Positions 1-11,369 of a DNA stretch of 64,000 bases are shown one piece after another; the stretch's first letter is position 1, and each line of letters opens with the position of its first letter. The notes beneath the pieces are model-generated. The model was not told where the DNA came from and did no database searches. It was given only the letters and a program-made list of their open reading frames with translations. Position numbers and translations under genes: made by a program. Source of the DNA: Zingiber officinale (Eukaryota; Streptophyta; Magnoliopsida; Zingiberales; Zingiberaceae). The stretch covers positions 45,575,461 to 45,639,460 of the forward strand of contig NC_056005.1 of assembly GCF_018446385.1 (NCBI RefSeq), written 5' to 3'.

Positions 1-519
1 TGCCACATCATCATGGCTTCTTCATTTGGTCAAGTTTGACTTGACCAAATGCCACCTCATGGAGGAGATCAAGAGACTTGACTCTTGATATTCCATGAGG
101 GTTACAAACCATTATGTGGTCGGCCACCTTTAGTGTGGAAGAGATTGATTTTTTTCATTCAAGACATTCATTCCATCTTCTTCCTCTTGCTCTCAATTTT
201 CTTCTCCCTCTCCTCTCTTGGCCGAACACTTCATAGGTGCTAGCACACCTTTTGCTTGGCCTCTCCATCTCTTGCTTGTGTGGATACACATAGAGAAGTG
301 TCTACTTTGACACTTTCGAGATCCGGCGAACCGAGGACTAGCGGGATTGCGAAGGGCTTCGCATCAAGGGTAAAATTCCTTCTCCTAGTGTAGATCTAGG
401 CTTTAGTAAACTCATACATGAAATTTTATTTTATAAACTTCGCACGGATCCGGTGGCATGGGAGATTCGGGGTTTCCCCAACGAGAAAAAGCGGTTTTTA
501 CGTTCCGAAAATCCCAACA
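1..519 (+). repeat. Partial 5' LTR of element A (U3 end, R, U5)
   Basis: Bases 1-519 align with 7234-7751 in the 3' LTR almost without gaps and end in the same ATCC(C/T)AACA terminus, immediately before the primer-binding site. The first about 1.29 kb of this LTR is outside the window. Several of the differences from the 3' copy are C/T or G/A, as expected from decay of methylated DNA. Confidence 0.95.
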
Positions 520-520
520 G

Positions 521-532
521 TGGTATCAGAGC
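521..532 (+). other. Primer-binding site, initiator Met-tRNA type
   Basis: TGGTATCAGAGC starts one base after the LTR end at 519. It is the standard sequence pairing with the 3' end of plant initiator tRNA-Met and marks the minus-strand DNA start of element A. Confidence 0.93.
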
Positions 533-1970
533 CACGTGCGAAGTCTTGTACGAGTTTAATTTATATTTTTAAGAAAAATATCAGTTCTATAACTTTCTGT
601 AATTTTATGATTTTTATGGATATTTTTCTCGTAGAAGTGAAGCACAAGTGTTTCGACACTTATAGGCTTCGGCTACCGAGAAGATTTTTCCAAAATGGCA
701 AGGTTTCGCCCCAAATCTTTTGGGACAGCGGGCTAAGGCGCTGTAGGATCGCTAAGTAATACTAGTGATGGTTATATCGCGGGTAGGGGCGCTGCCCCTG
801 ACCCTGCAAGGGGCTTTGTTCCGCGATTGCGCCCGAAAACCCGCTAAACGGGACCGCTGGGAATTTTACTCATAAAAATTATAAAATTATGGTAAAAATT
901 ATAGAAAATTATAGAAAATACATAATTTATAATTATATATTATTTTGTGATAGTCATGGCCCAAAAGACCCAAATTGCATTTGAAAAATTGTGTTGTAAT
1001 TCATATTACGGCCTGTGCGCCGTCATTTGTGTTGTGTGTGCTGTATACTTGATACACGACCTGCGCGTCGTGCCTCTCTTTTATTCTTGTTGTAAATTAG
1101 TTTAGACTCGAATGTAACTCGAGTTTCAAAATTTTAATGTACAAAATTGGAGCGGTGGAAGGTCCACTCGAGATGAAGTTACGAGGAGGGCGCGAGCAGC
1201 ACAAGGTAGTCAAAGGGAGGAGCTTGAGAAGCTGATGACCCTAGGTTGACCATTCGATCTTCTCATTGGCTTGAGAAGATCGTAGTAGGGCCATGACTAA
1301 TCACAAATAATTTAATTAATTACTTGTGTGTGTATATGTGATGCATGCTAGTAAAGTAGTTAATTAGCGCCTTAACGATTAGATTAGATTTAAATCGTGT
1401 ACAAGATGCACCCTACGATTAGATTAGATCTCAATCACGTCAACTCTAAAATGCCTACCATGCCGTGATACCTATCACTACCTCGATCACATGTGTTGTT
1501 GAATCTGCTAAAGCAGAGCAACACATATTATCTTGGTAGGGTACGGAGGGACAATCTTGGTCCCGCCTATCAACGCATGGGTGAGTAGAGACTCAATTTG
1601 ATTGAGTACAACTAGTTAAATCGAGTTTAACTGTAGGCATTCTTCCAACGGTTGGAAAGATAGGATATAAATCACATTTATATTAATTCTTGGGCGTATT
1701 AGCCAAAGCTAACTCAAGTTTTAATATAAATACGGATAATGATCCTATAAACAAGAGTTGCATAGAGATGTAATTGGTAAATCGTTACCTACCGATCATA
1801 CTAAATCTTGGGCGTATTAGCCAAAGCTAACTTAAGGGTTAGTATGATGTGGATCTTGTCCCACATGAATTATAGAATTCAGTGGGAGCATCATTTAATT
1901 AAAAGCCTAATTAAATGACTACTAGAATATGATGTTTATTTATTTTCTGCATTTTCTGTTGTAGATAACC
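533..1970 (+). other. Long untranslated leader of element A, with a duplicated hairpin
   Basis: There is no credible coding frame between the primer site and the gag ATG. The stretch is 1.4 kb, long for a copia leader but usual in Angela/BARE-like elements. It contains a repeat of CTTGGGCGTATTAGCCAAAG at about 1688 and again at about 1806, each able to fold through TTAGC-CAAA-GCTAA. A weaker repeat, ACGATTAGATTAGAT, occurs at about 1376 and 1413. The frame at 418-759 runs across the LTR end and primer site and is not a gene. Confidence 0.75.
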
Positions 1971-2846
1971 ATGACGTTAAATACGAACACCTTCTCTCTG
2001 TGTTCTGTCCTTGACAAGGACAAGCTCAACGGAGCAAATTTCCCGGACTACTACAGGAATCTGAGAATAGTTCTCACCCAGGAACGTAAACTGTACGTTT
2101 TGGAGCAGCCCATTCCGGAGGCTCCTCCTGCCAATGCCACGCGAGCGGACAAAGATGCTTACAAGAAGCATCAAGATGATGCATTAGATGTATCATGTCT
2201 AATGCTCGCGACCATGAACTTTGAGCTTCAGAAGCAACATGAGTTAATGTGTGCTTATGATATGGTTGAACATCTTCATCAACTATATCAAGGACAAGCG
2301 CGACACGAGAGATTTGAGATCTCGAGGGTACTATTTCAGTGCAAGATGTCAGATGGGGCTCCCGTAGGCCCATATATACTCAAAATGATTGAGTACATAG
2401 AAAACCTACAGAGGTTGGGGTTCCCACATGGCCAAGAGCTGACCACTGACCTGATCTTGCAGTCCTTGCCAGATAACTATAGTCAATTCATTCTAAATTA
2501 TAACATGAACGAAATTGACAAGCCACTGCCCGAGCTGCTTAGCATGTTAAGAACTGTTGAGCTCAACCTTAAGAAGGTTAAGCCCAACTCTGTTATGATG
2601 ATTCAGAAACATAAGGGCAAGGGCAAGCCCAAAGGCAAGGGAAAGTCCCAAGCCAAGGGCAAAGGCAAAGTACTGAAGCCTAAAGGAGGGGTCGCCAAGG
2701 ATGCTACCTATTTCCACTGCGGTCAGACTGGGCACTGGAAGAGGAACTGCAAGGTGTACCTGGAAGATCTTAAGAAGAAGCGAAGTGAGACTTCCACTTC
2801 ATGTATATATGTTATAGAAGTCAATCTATCTATCTCTTCATCATGA
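1971..2846 (+). CDS. gag: Gag capsid/nucleocapsid protein of element A
   Basis: A 291-residue Gag of copia type that would form the virus-like particle. The N-terminal and middle parts carry the usual copia gag core, with SLPDNY at about residue 165. A Lys/Gly-rich basic stretch follows (about residues 213-240, repeated KGKGK), then a zinc knuckle at about 247-260 in which the spacing GHWKRNC is kept but the first Cys of the CX2CX4HX4C set is replaced by Tyr. The ATG follows about 1.4 kb of leader. The frame closes with TGA at 2844-2846, immediately before the protease, and pol continues in the same frame. In one-ORF copia elements this position is read through as sense, so the stop is most likely a mutation and not a designed gag/pol boundary. 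Confidence 0.88.
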   Translation: MTLNTNTFSLCSVLDKDKLNGANFPDYYRNLRIVLTQERKLYVLEQPIPEAPPANATRADKDAYKKHQDDALDVSCLMLATMNFELQKQHELMCAYDMVEHLHQLYQGQARHERFEISRVLFQCKMSDGAPVGPYILKMIEYIENLQRLGFPHGQELTTDLILQSLPDNYSQFILNYNMNEIDKPLPELLSMLRTVELNLKKVKPNSVMMIQKHKGKGKPKGKGKSQAKGKGKVLKPKGGVAKDATYFHCGQTGHWKRNCKVYLEDLKKKRSETSTSCIYVIEVNLSISSS

Positions 2847-5800
2847 GTATTAGATACTGGATGTGCTTCTCACATTTGTACTAATGTGCAGGCGCTGAGA
2901 AATACTAGGACATTGACGAAGGGCGAGGTGGACCTACGAGTAGGCAATGGAGCACGGGTTACTGCTGTTGTTGTAGGAACTTATCATCTATCTCTGCCCT
3001 CTGGGCTTATATTAGAATTAGATGAATGTTGTTATGTGCCTGCTTTAACTAAGAACATAATCTCAGTTTCTTATTTGGACAAGAAAGGTTTCTCTTTTAT
3101 AATAAAGGACAAATGTTATTCTGTTTATTTAAAAGATATGTTCTATTGTAGTACACCTCTGATGAACGGACTCTACATTATAGACCTTGAAAGCCCTATC
3201 TATAACATAAATACCAAGAGGTTCAAGTCAAATGACATGAACCAAACCTATCTCTGGCACTGTCGCTTAGGTCATATAAACGACAAGCGCTTATCCCAGC
3301 TCTACAAGGATGGTTTGATGGACTCATTTGATTTTGAATCTTATGAGACGTGCGAGTCATGCCTACTAGGCAAGATGACCAAGACTCTCTTTAGTGGGCA
3401 CAGCGAAAGAGCGACTGATTTGTTAGGACTTATACATAGTGATGTATGTGGCCCTTTCAATGTCGTTGCTAGAGGCGGTTATAGGTACTTCATCACATTT
3501 ACTGATGACTTCAGTAGATATGGTTATGTGTACTTGATGACACATAAGTCTGAATCCTTTAAAAAGTTCAAAAACTTCAAGAATGAAGTACAGAACCAGC
3601 TTGGCAAGAGAATTAAGATACTTCGATCAGATCGAGGTGGAGAATACCTTAGCCATGAGTTTCGTGACTATCTAGCTGAGTGTGGGATTCTATCCCAACT
3701 CACTCCTCCTGGAACACCACAATGGAATGGTGTATCCGAAAGGAGGAACCACACCCTATTAGATATGGTATGGTCTATGATGAGTCATACAGATCTTCCT
3801 ACATTTCTTTGGGGCTATGCTCTAGACACGGTAACTTTTATACTCAACCGAGTTCCATCCAAGGTCGTGATAAAGACACCATATTGGATATGGACTGGGA
3901 GAGATGCCCAGATGTCATTTATGAGGATTTTGGGTTGTGAGGCTTACGTTCGATGTCAAGTCTCAGACAAATTAGTACCCAAATCCGACAAGTGCTACTT
4001 TATTGGATATCCCAAGGAAACTAAGGGATATTACTTCTACATTCCCAGTCAACACAAGGTAGTTGTGGCAAAGATTGAAGTCTTTCTAAAAAGGGACTTT
4101 GTTTCTAGAAAGACTAGTGGGAGTACGTTCGATCTTGAAGAAGTTCAAGATGCGGACCATAGCACTGAAGCCTCGATGGAAGTTGAACTGGAACCACAAA
4201 GTGTTGTGGATGATGTTGTTCCACAAGGAGTTGAGGAACCACAACCAGTTCAGGTAGACATACCTCTTCGCAGGTCTGATAGGGTACGTCGTTAGCCTGA
4301 GAGATACTCATTTCTCTTGTCTGACCATGATAACGTTGTGCTCATAGAGGATGAGCCCACCACCTATCAGGAAGCTGTGATGAGACCAGATTCCGAGAAA
4401 TGGCTAGAGGCCATGAGATCCGAGATGGAATCCATGTACACCAACCAAGTATGGACTTTGGTTGATCCACCCGAAGGGGTCAAATCCATTGGGTGTAAGT
4501 GGGTCTTTAAGAGAAAGACTGACATGGATGAACTTATCTATAAGGGTCACTTGGTAGCTAAAGGTTTCAAGCAAATTCATGGTATTGACTATGATGAAAC
4601 CTTTTCTCCAGTAGCGATGTTTAAGTCCATTCGGATCATGCTTGCTATTGTAGCATACCATGACTATGAGATATGACAGATGGATGTCAAAACCGTGTTT
4701 CTAAATATAAACCTGCTTGAGGATGTGTACATGACACAACCTGAGGGTTTTGTAGATCCACAGCATACTAGCAGAGTATGCAAGCTGCATAGGTCCATTT
4801 ATGGACTAAAGGAAGCTTCTCAGAGCTGGAATCTTCGATTCGATGATGTAATCAAATAGTTTGGTTTCAACAAGAATGAAGATGAACCTTGTGTCTACAA
4901 GAAGGTTGTAGGAAACACAGTTGTCTTCCTTATATTGTATGTGGATGACATACTACTCATTGGGAAAGACATCCCTTTGCTGCAGTCTGTCAAGACTTGG
5001 CTAGGGACTTGTTTCTCAATGAAGGACTTAGGTGAAGCATCCCGTATTCTAGGCATACAGATCTATAGAGATAGATCTAAGAGGTTGCTTGGCCTAAGTC
5101 AGAGTACATATATTGACAAGGTACTCTTTCAGTTTGCCATGCAGAACTCCAAGAAGGGATTTCTACCGATGTCACATGGTGTGAGTCTTTCGAAGACTCA
5201 AGGTCCCTCTTCTAGAGAGGAGAGAGACCGCATGGATCAGATCCCTTATGCCTCAGCCATAGGATCTATTATGTATGTCATGCTATATACTCGTCCTGAT
5301 ATCTCATATGCTTTGAGCATGATGAGAAGATACCAGTTAGATCCAGGTGAAAGTCACTAGATAGCGATCAAGAATATTCTTAAGTACTTAAGAAGGACTA
5401 AAGAATATTTCTTGATATATGGAGGCAATGACGAGCTAGCTGTAAAGGGTTACAGTGATGCCAGCTTCCAGACCGACCAGGACGATTTTCGATCACAGTC
5501 AGGGTTCGTGTTTTGCATAAATGGTGGTGCTGTGAGCTGGAAGAGTTTGAAGCAGGACACAATAGCTGATTCTACGACATACGCCGAGTATATCGCTGCA
5601 TCAGAGGCAACAAAGGAGGCAGTTTGGATCCGCAAGTTCATCACTGAACTTGGGGTGGTTCCTAGCATTGCTGACCCTATTGAGATCTATTGTGACAATA
5701 ATGGAGCTAAAGCACAGGCGAAGGAACCTCGCTCACACCAGCGGACCAAACACATACTACGGCGCTTTCATCTCATTCGAGAGATTATCAAGAGAGGAGA

Positions 5801-5921
5801 TGTGAAGATTTGCAGAGTACCCACAGAGGCTAACATCGCAGATCCCTTGACCAAGGCTTTGGCACAGAGAAAGCATGATGGTCACACTAGGTCATTGGGG
5901 CTTAGAGCCCACACTGATTGA
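2847..5921 (+). pseudogene. pol: Pol polyprotein of element A (PR-IN-RT-RNase H), four internal stops
   Basis: The reading frame of gag continues without any frameshift to the final TGA at 5919-5921. Protease: LDTG just after 2847. Integrase: HHCC finger (H-X4-H with CESC, about 3258-3365), then the DDE core with HSDVCG (about 3439), TDDFSRYGY (about 3502) and the Glu in NGVSERRN (about 3728). RT: KWVFKRK (about 4498), YDETFSPVA, then YVDDILL at about 4938. RNase H: YSDASF (about 5452), YAEYIAA (about 5581) and TKHI (about 5746). Internal stops sit at 4293-4295 (TAG), 4674-4676 (TGA), 4857-4859 (TAG) and 5358-5360 (TAG), plus the TGA at the gag end. Domains are complete in order, but the product cannot be made as one chain. 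Confidence 0.93.
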
Positions 5922-5926
5922 CACTA

Positions 5927-5941
5927 GTGCTAGTGGGAGAT
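5927..5941 (+). other. Polypurine tract of element A
   Basis: The purine-rich run AGTGGGAGA lies directly upstream of the TGTTAG start of the 3' LTR, where plus-strand synthesis is primed. Confidence 0.75.
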
Positions 5942-7751
5942 TGTTAGTTAGAGCCCTAGAGCCAATCATTTGATGATTATTGTATGGACTCATTGTATTA
6001 TATTCTTGTATATTAATAAAGACATTTGTTTTGGTTATTATACTTACTTGTATTTGTGCCAAATAAACTAAGTATAATAGCATCCTTGAGTAGAAGGTTC
6101 TTATCTATATCAATCGATTGGTTGAATCGATAGTGAGATGATATAGGGAACACTACTCTTAATCATTACTAGTCAAGTATTAACATTCAGGGACAATGTT
6201 AATGCAATGAGACTAGCATGTAGGTCAACTCGATGACTTGATCTCACAAATCATGGATATGGAGATATCAAGTTGACATATGAGTATGCATTGGAGAATG
6301 TATACTGAATGACCCGCCATGAGAAAGTATCATGGATCGTTATATGAGTGTCATATACTTTCTCATGTGGCTATTAGTATGACTACTAGTCCTTGGACCT
6401 GAAGTCACCATGGATCCCTACATAAGGAGTTATGTACTTTGGTTTCGTCAAACGTCACCCGTAACTGGGTGGACTATAAAGGCGATTACTGGGTATGTAA
6501 CGAATTATGCAGAGGGATGTGAGTGATGTAGATGAGATCTATCCCTCCTATATAACGGGAGTGACATCGATATTTTTGATAGAGTGAGACCACTAAGTGC
6601 ATGACCTTGCCCAAATGAGTCAATATGAGATATTGAGCTCATTTGATCGAGTGAGTCTACTTGGAGTTCAAGATTTAGATTGATTAGAGGATGACACGGT
6701 CTATGCCTCATATTGATCAATCTAGATGTCTAGGATAGAAGGACACTTGTCATATATTATGAGGAGTCACAATTAGTAGTCACAAGGTGATGTTGGATCT
6801 CAACATTCTTGTAACTTGGGTAGTAATGATGTGTTGCTAGATACCGCTCATTACTTATGCTTCTAAATGTGTTTAGGAGCATTGCCAACGTTACAAGAAC
6901 CTATAGGGTCACACACAAAGGGTAATTAGATGAAGATTAGGTTCATTTGATGAACCTAAATGATTAGGTTCATATGATGAACCAAATTGGATTAAGAGTA
7001 ATCCAAATTGGGCTAATTGAGTTAGACTCAAGTTGATTCATGTGTTTAATGAGTCTAATTTGGACTTAGACTCATTTAATTAATTTAATTCAATGAATAG
7101 AGATTCATTAAATTAAAATTGACTTGAACCAATGGTTAGATTAGATCAACCAAGGGAGAGAAGTGGTCAAGTTTGACTTGACTTAAGTAGGAAGATGAAG
7201 AGTCAAGTTTTGACTTGACTTTGACTTGACCAATGCCACATCATCAAGGCTTCTTCATTTGGTCAAGTTTGACTTGACCAAATGCCACCTCATGGAGGAG
7301 ATCAAGAGACTTGACTCTTGATATTCCATGGGGGTTACAAACCATTATGTGGCCGGCCACCTTTAGTGTGGAAGAGATTGATTTTTTCATTCAAGGCATT
7401 CATTCCATCTTCTTCCTTTTGCTCTCAATTTTCTTCTCCCTCTCCTCTCTTGGATGAACACTTCATAGGTGCTAGCACACCTTTTGTTTGGCCTCTCCAT
7501 CTCTTGCTTGTATGGATACACATAGAGAAGTGTCTACTTTGACACTTTCAAGATCCGGCGAACCGAGTACTAGCGGGATTGCGAAGGGCTTCACATCAAG
7601 GGTAAAATTCCTTCTCCTAGTGTAGATCTAGGCTTTAGTAAACTCGTACATGAAATTTTGTTTTATAAACTTCACACGGATCCGGTGGCATGAGAGATTC
7701 GGGGTTTCCGCAACGCGAAAAAACGGTTTTTGCTGCTCGAAAATCCTAACA
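5942..7751 (+). repeat. 3' LTR of element A (1.81 kb)
   Basis: The LTR starts TGTTAG after the polypurine tract and ends CTAACA. Its last 518 bases match the window start. The solo LTR at 19482-21441 is a diverged relative in the opposite orientation. The frames at 5892-6083, 6505-6720 and 7318-7542 lie within LTR sequence and are not genes. Confidence 0.93.
6549..6555 (+). promoter_or_regulatory. Probable TATA box in LTR of element A
   Basis: TATATAA follows the pyrimidine-rich CCCTCC. The relative at about 20830 in the solo LTR keeps a diverged form on the minus strand. No transcript evidence is available; this is position and sequence only. Confidence 0.5.
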
Positions 7752-9113
7752 TTAGTGAGTAGAGCTAGGTGGTGAAAGTCTTGATGAGTGAAAACAGGTA
7801 GTGGAAAGTCCTAGTGATTAAAACTAGATAATGAAAAATCCTAGGGATGGTAACCGTAAGTAATGAGAAGTCATGGAGGAGTGAATTATAAGCATGTGTG
7901 ACCGAATTGTTTTCGGTCAATCACCCGCGGTTGACCAAACCATTAGATCTTAGTAAACCTAAGTATAGTTTTACCAACACTATTTTGTACTAATTTAGTA
8001 TTACAGGAAAAGTCTTAGTGGATCAAGTGATTAGAAACTGAGCAGAGAAAGTCAAAATAGGTCTTAAGGACCAGATGTTTGGTAGGTGAGTTGAGGTAAG
8101 CTCCTGAAGGAAATACAGTGAGATCATGTCTCGGTAGGGACAAACCTTAGGCTCTGATCCAACTAAAGAAACCAAGAGATTTTTAAGTTGAGATCAAGAT
8201 AGTCCTAACTGTCATACTACTCATATATATTCATATCTCTCTAACTCTGTTTTGCAGGACTACTATTATTATTGTTATGCTAACTTTGTTTTATAGATAA
8301 ATGAAATTCCATGTTGACTGAGGTTTCAGTTGACCTAACGTATGGTTTAGTCGACTGATCTGACCAGCATGACACATATCATAATGGAGTTCAACAAATA
8401 TGGTTAACAGCTTATTCAGCCGATGGATAAGATTTATCGATCGACCGATCCATAAATGGAAATGATAGATGATTAGATCGGATATCATAGAAAAGGAAAT
8501 CCAGAGGTTCATTCGAGGGATAAGGTTGGACAGTTAACCAAATAGTGTGATTTATGGGATTAGATAGATTAGATTAGAGAAAAGAAGGAAAGACTCAGGT
8601 TTCAATCGATGGATAGATGGATCAGTCTAGTGAAAGGATCAGTCGATGGAATGTGGATTAAGTCGATTGAATAGTACCTATAAAAAAAGACCTTGGGGTT
8701 CGAGTCAAATCATTTTTTCATTCATTGCTCCATCTTGTCTCTATTATTTCTACGCATGCAAGTTTTGCTACTACGACGTTGGGAGCCTTTCGATAACCTA
8801 CTCTTTATTTCATACACATTGTTGTCAGTATCTTTATTATACTTGCATATTGTATTCATACTTGTATGAATCTACTTCTTCTCCAATAGTTTTTGAAGAA
8901 AATAAATATATTAGATTGTCCATCGAAAGCGATCAAGGATCACAGACCTTAGAGTAGTAGTCGTTAGACTATGAACCAAGTAAAATTAATCATGTCTTTG
9001 TCTTCTCTTTTATTCCATTTCTACTATTCTTTGATTTGACTTTATGAAGATGAAAATAAAAGATTTCAAACAAATGAGATTCATCCCCATCTCTTATCTC
9101 CTACAATCTTACA
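7752..9113 (+). repeat. Relic H: decayed SIRE-like LTR, 3' part
   Basis: It ends in CTTACA just before a primer-like sequence. It has a TATA-like TATAAAA (8679-8685) and a stretch at about 8330-8660 with dispersed dyads of the TCGATCGA/GTCGAC type, as in the LTRs of C, D and F. Its 5' start is lost at the junction with element A, which probably inserted into it. Frames such as 8646-8957 cross the LTR and are not coding. Confidence 0.55.
8679..8685 (+). promoter_or_regulatory. TATA-like box of relic H LTR
   Basis: CTATAAAAAAAG lies about 430 bases before the LTR end and is followed by a pyrimidine-rich stretch, a layout seen in plant LTR promoters. Confidence 0.4.
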
Positions 9114-9115
9114 AT

Positions 9116-9127
9116 TTGTATCAAAGC
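9116..9127 (+). other. Degenerate Met-type primer-binding site of relic H
   Basis: TTGTATCAAAGC lies three bases after the CTTACA terminus. It differs by one base from the TGGTATCAAAGC form seen in element D. Confidence 0.55.
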
Positions 9128-9281
9128 CAAAGTGCTTTGAAATAGGTTAACAGTTTTTCGAGCCCCTTTTAAAAATCTTTTCTCTATTCTTTAAAAAGTT
9201 CTTTATTCTTTTTTCTCTATATCCTCTACTTACCACAAGACCAAGTCTTGGAATATTTTTAGTCTATATTATTTTGCAAGA

Positions 9282-9606
9282 ATGTCAATATCTCATCAAA
9301 AAGGGTGAAACATCTACGAGCCTCCACTTACTATCAAGGTGATTTCAATTACTATAGGTGAGCAATGGAATGGTTCGTAGGAAGTGAAAGTCTCAACAAC
9401 TGGATAACATTGAAGAAATCTTCTCAAAACTCAGAGGCAAATACAAAAGTAATGAATATGTTAATTAATGTTTTGGCTAATGAAATCGTGTGTATATTAG
9501 GAAAGTATAAAAATGCCCACAAACTTTGGACTTAGCTGATCGAGCTTCACGAGGACCCATCAAAGGTAGAAGATCAAGTAGAATCCGTGCTAGATACGAT
9601 AAATAA
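9282..9606 (+). pseudogene. gag: Gag N-terminal remnant of relic H
   Basis: An ATG at 9282 opens a region that, across frames, gives QGDFNYY, then AMEWFVGSESLNNW, then KNAHKLW and LIELHEDPS. These are the typical blocks of SIRE-type copia gag (small N-terminal WxxxM domain followed by the UBN2-type core), and they parallel KNAHELW in D and LWDKLIELNEG in C. The frame is broken by several stops and at least one shift within 325 bases. The 3' continuation of the gag is not recognisable after about 9606. Confidence 0.7.
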
Positions 9607-10023
9607 ATAGTAATTAAATAATAGGTATTAATTAAGAAATTACCTTGTAGATTTTTAGGATTTTTTTTCAAAATTTAAACCAAATTCGTATGACATGTTT
9701 AAGGGATAAATTTATTAGGCTTGGAAGAAGTCTAATTGAAATATCACTTAAGTGGAACTTGAATATTTTCATTAACCTAGGTTATACTTAATTAAACTAA
9801 GTTATTTCACTCGATTCGCTCCCCTCTTCATCGTCGTCACCCTCATCTATCTCTCGATTGCCACAAACGATTGTTGCCCAATCATCGTGCCACCCCAATT
9901 GTAAGATTTCGACACCCTACACTGCCAACCGCCACCGTTCTCCACCATCGTAGCCCCTTTCTTCCCAATCCACTAGTGACATGAGCGACCATACATGGCC
10001 ACCGCAACCAGCTGTGACCACCG
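9607..10023. other. Unassigned stretch left of element E
   Basis: AT-rich until about 9810, then a C-rich section (about 9810-10023) with CACC/CCACCG runs. I find no coding frame supported by a family and no terminal repeat. It could be more of relic H or unrelated DNA in which E inserted. The five bases next to E are CACCG (10019-10023); the matching right-hand copy is not in the window. Confidence 0.4.
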
Positions 10024-11345
10024 TGTAGGATCGATGTGCTGGGGGGGGGAGGTGAATAACATTCGTGACTTTCACGTTCATTCTAAAATAACTTTGGAGA
10101 GACAAGCAGTAGTAGAATAAAGAAAAAAAAAATAAGACAATTGCAAACATGACCAAGATTTACTTGATTCAGAGCTTGTGGTGACTCCTACTCCAAGGCC
10201 TACACGTGAGAGTGATTTCGTTGGACAATCACTAATTAATCCAAAAAATTACAAATGTAATTACAAAGTGAATAAGTAACTTCAACAATAACAAAATGAT
10301 ACCGATGACTTGGAGAAATAGATATATAGTGTAGTCGTTGATGGAGCAGCTTTTGGGCTTTGTAGAGGTCTTTTTGAAGCAGCGCGCAGAAGCAGAAGTT
10401 ATTTGTATTGATGAATTGAAGCTGTTCATTGAAGCCTCCTTTTATAGCCACGTCCGGGCACCTGGATCCCCTCCCAGGTACCTGGACTGTGTTGACATAG
10501 TGAACTCTTGTCAAAACTTCATCTCTGAAGTTTATCCACGTCTGGGCGTTTGGATCCTTTTCGAGTGCTTAGACCATTGACGTGGGTTGGACACTCATTG
10601 CGCTCCAGCTCAGCAAGAAGATGAAATTTTGACCATCCGAGACTTGGAGCACCTCTAGGCGCTCGGATGGCCCAGGTGCCTGGCTAGTCACCTGCTTGGG
10701 GCTTCCTCTGTGATATGCATGTCTGAGGGCTTGGAGTAACTCTGGGCGCTCAGAACAACTTTTTTGCCAGCCTCTTCTATCTGTAAAATAAAATTAGTCC
10801 AAGCAAATAATATGTAAAGCATAAGTTTTGACAACCTCTGGACTATCCGATCCTGACTTTGAGTTTCATTGAAACTCTAGGTTGGACCGATGCCTATAGT
10901 TTCCTTTTCGGGGAATGCGCCCTCATCTACTCCTTTCAGGAGAGATTACCTTTTGCTAGACCATTCCTCCAAACCTTCTGGACTTTTGCTAGCATACAAT
11001 TCATCAAGACTTCATGCTGGATGTCCGATTCCCGACCCGTCTAGTCTTCCACCTGGTGTCCACGACCCCTAGGATTTTCACCTAGCGTCCTCAACTCTAG
11101 GATTTCACCCAACATCATTGACCTGACAATACTTTACCCAATCCCCTAAACTAGGACTTTGTTGCCTAACTGTAGTTAGGACTTTCCACCTGCTTAGTCT
11201 CAACTAGGACTTTCCTTTGCCTAAGATCATTTGGGACTTTTCTGCATACTCAGTTCAACTTGTTAGATAACAAGAAACCTTAACTTTGAACTCTTTGTCA
11301 TAATCAAAACTAAGGTTCGATCATCTGGTACTTTCTACACCAACA
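10024..11345 (-). repeat. 3' LTR of element E (left arm, 1.32 kb)
   Basis: Begins TGTAGG and ends CCAACA on the plus strand. It is matched by 62566-63826: both share the TCGTGACTTTCAC block, the ACTTTGGAGAGACAAG block, the GCCTCCTTTTATAGCC block and the AAACTCTAGGTT block. A section at about 10450-10770 has repeated GGGCGC(T/C) motifs. A CCTAGGATTT-type repeat begins at about 11067. The frames at 10236-10580 and 10859-11072 are inside it and are not genes. Confidence 0.88.
10438..10449 (-). promoter_or_regulatory. TATA box of element E LTR (minus strand)
   Basis: On the minus strand the sequence reads GGCTATAAAAGG. The same block is at about 62979 in the right LTR and in both LTRs of F, so it is a shared promoter core of these elements. 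Confidence 0.65.
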
Positions 11346-11362
11346 ATCTTCCTCTTTTCATT
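11346..11362 (-). other. Polypurine tract of element E
   Basis: Plus-strand ATCTTCCTCTTTTC follows the LTR terminus CCAACA. On the minus strand this is a purine run directly before the 3' LTR, confirming the minus orientation. Confidence 0.65.
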
Positions 11363-11369
11363 ATGATAA

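Larger units (their letters stand above)
1..7751 (+). mobile_element. Element A: Angela/Tork-type Ty1/copia retrotransposon, 5' end outside window
   Basis: The order is partial 5' LTR (1-519), Met-type primer site (521-532), long leader, gag, protease, integrase, reverse transcriptase, RNase H, polypurine tract and a 1.8-kb 3' LTR (5942-7751). Integrase before RT is the copia order. The long LTR and the gag type suggest the Angela branch of Tork-like elements; this is inference from general features, not a tree. The LTR ends are TGTTAG and CTAACA. The bases after the 3' LTR are TTAGT; the matching target duplication would lie left of the window, so it cannot be tested. By eye the two LTR copies differ at about 25 of 518 aligned positions, so the insertion is not recent. 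Confidence 0.93.

Noticed and set aside
418-759. 113-residue frame at the start of the window
   Set aside because: It crosses the LTR terminus and primer-binding site of element A.
2844-2846. The TGA between gag and pol as a programmed readthrough site
   Set aside because: The same element has four more in-frame stops of the same kind, and this lineage normally has one continuous frame; mutation is the simpler explanation.
1971-5921. Element A as an active retrotransposon
   Set aside because: Five in-frame stops, an altered zinc knuckle and about 5% LTR divergence by eye argue against activity of this copy.
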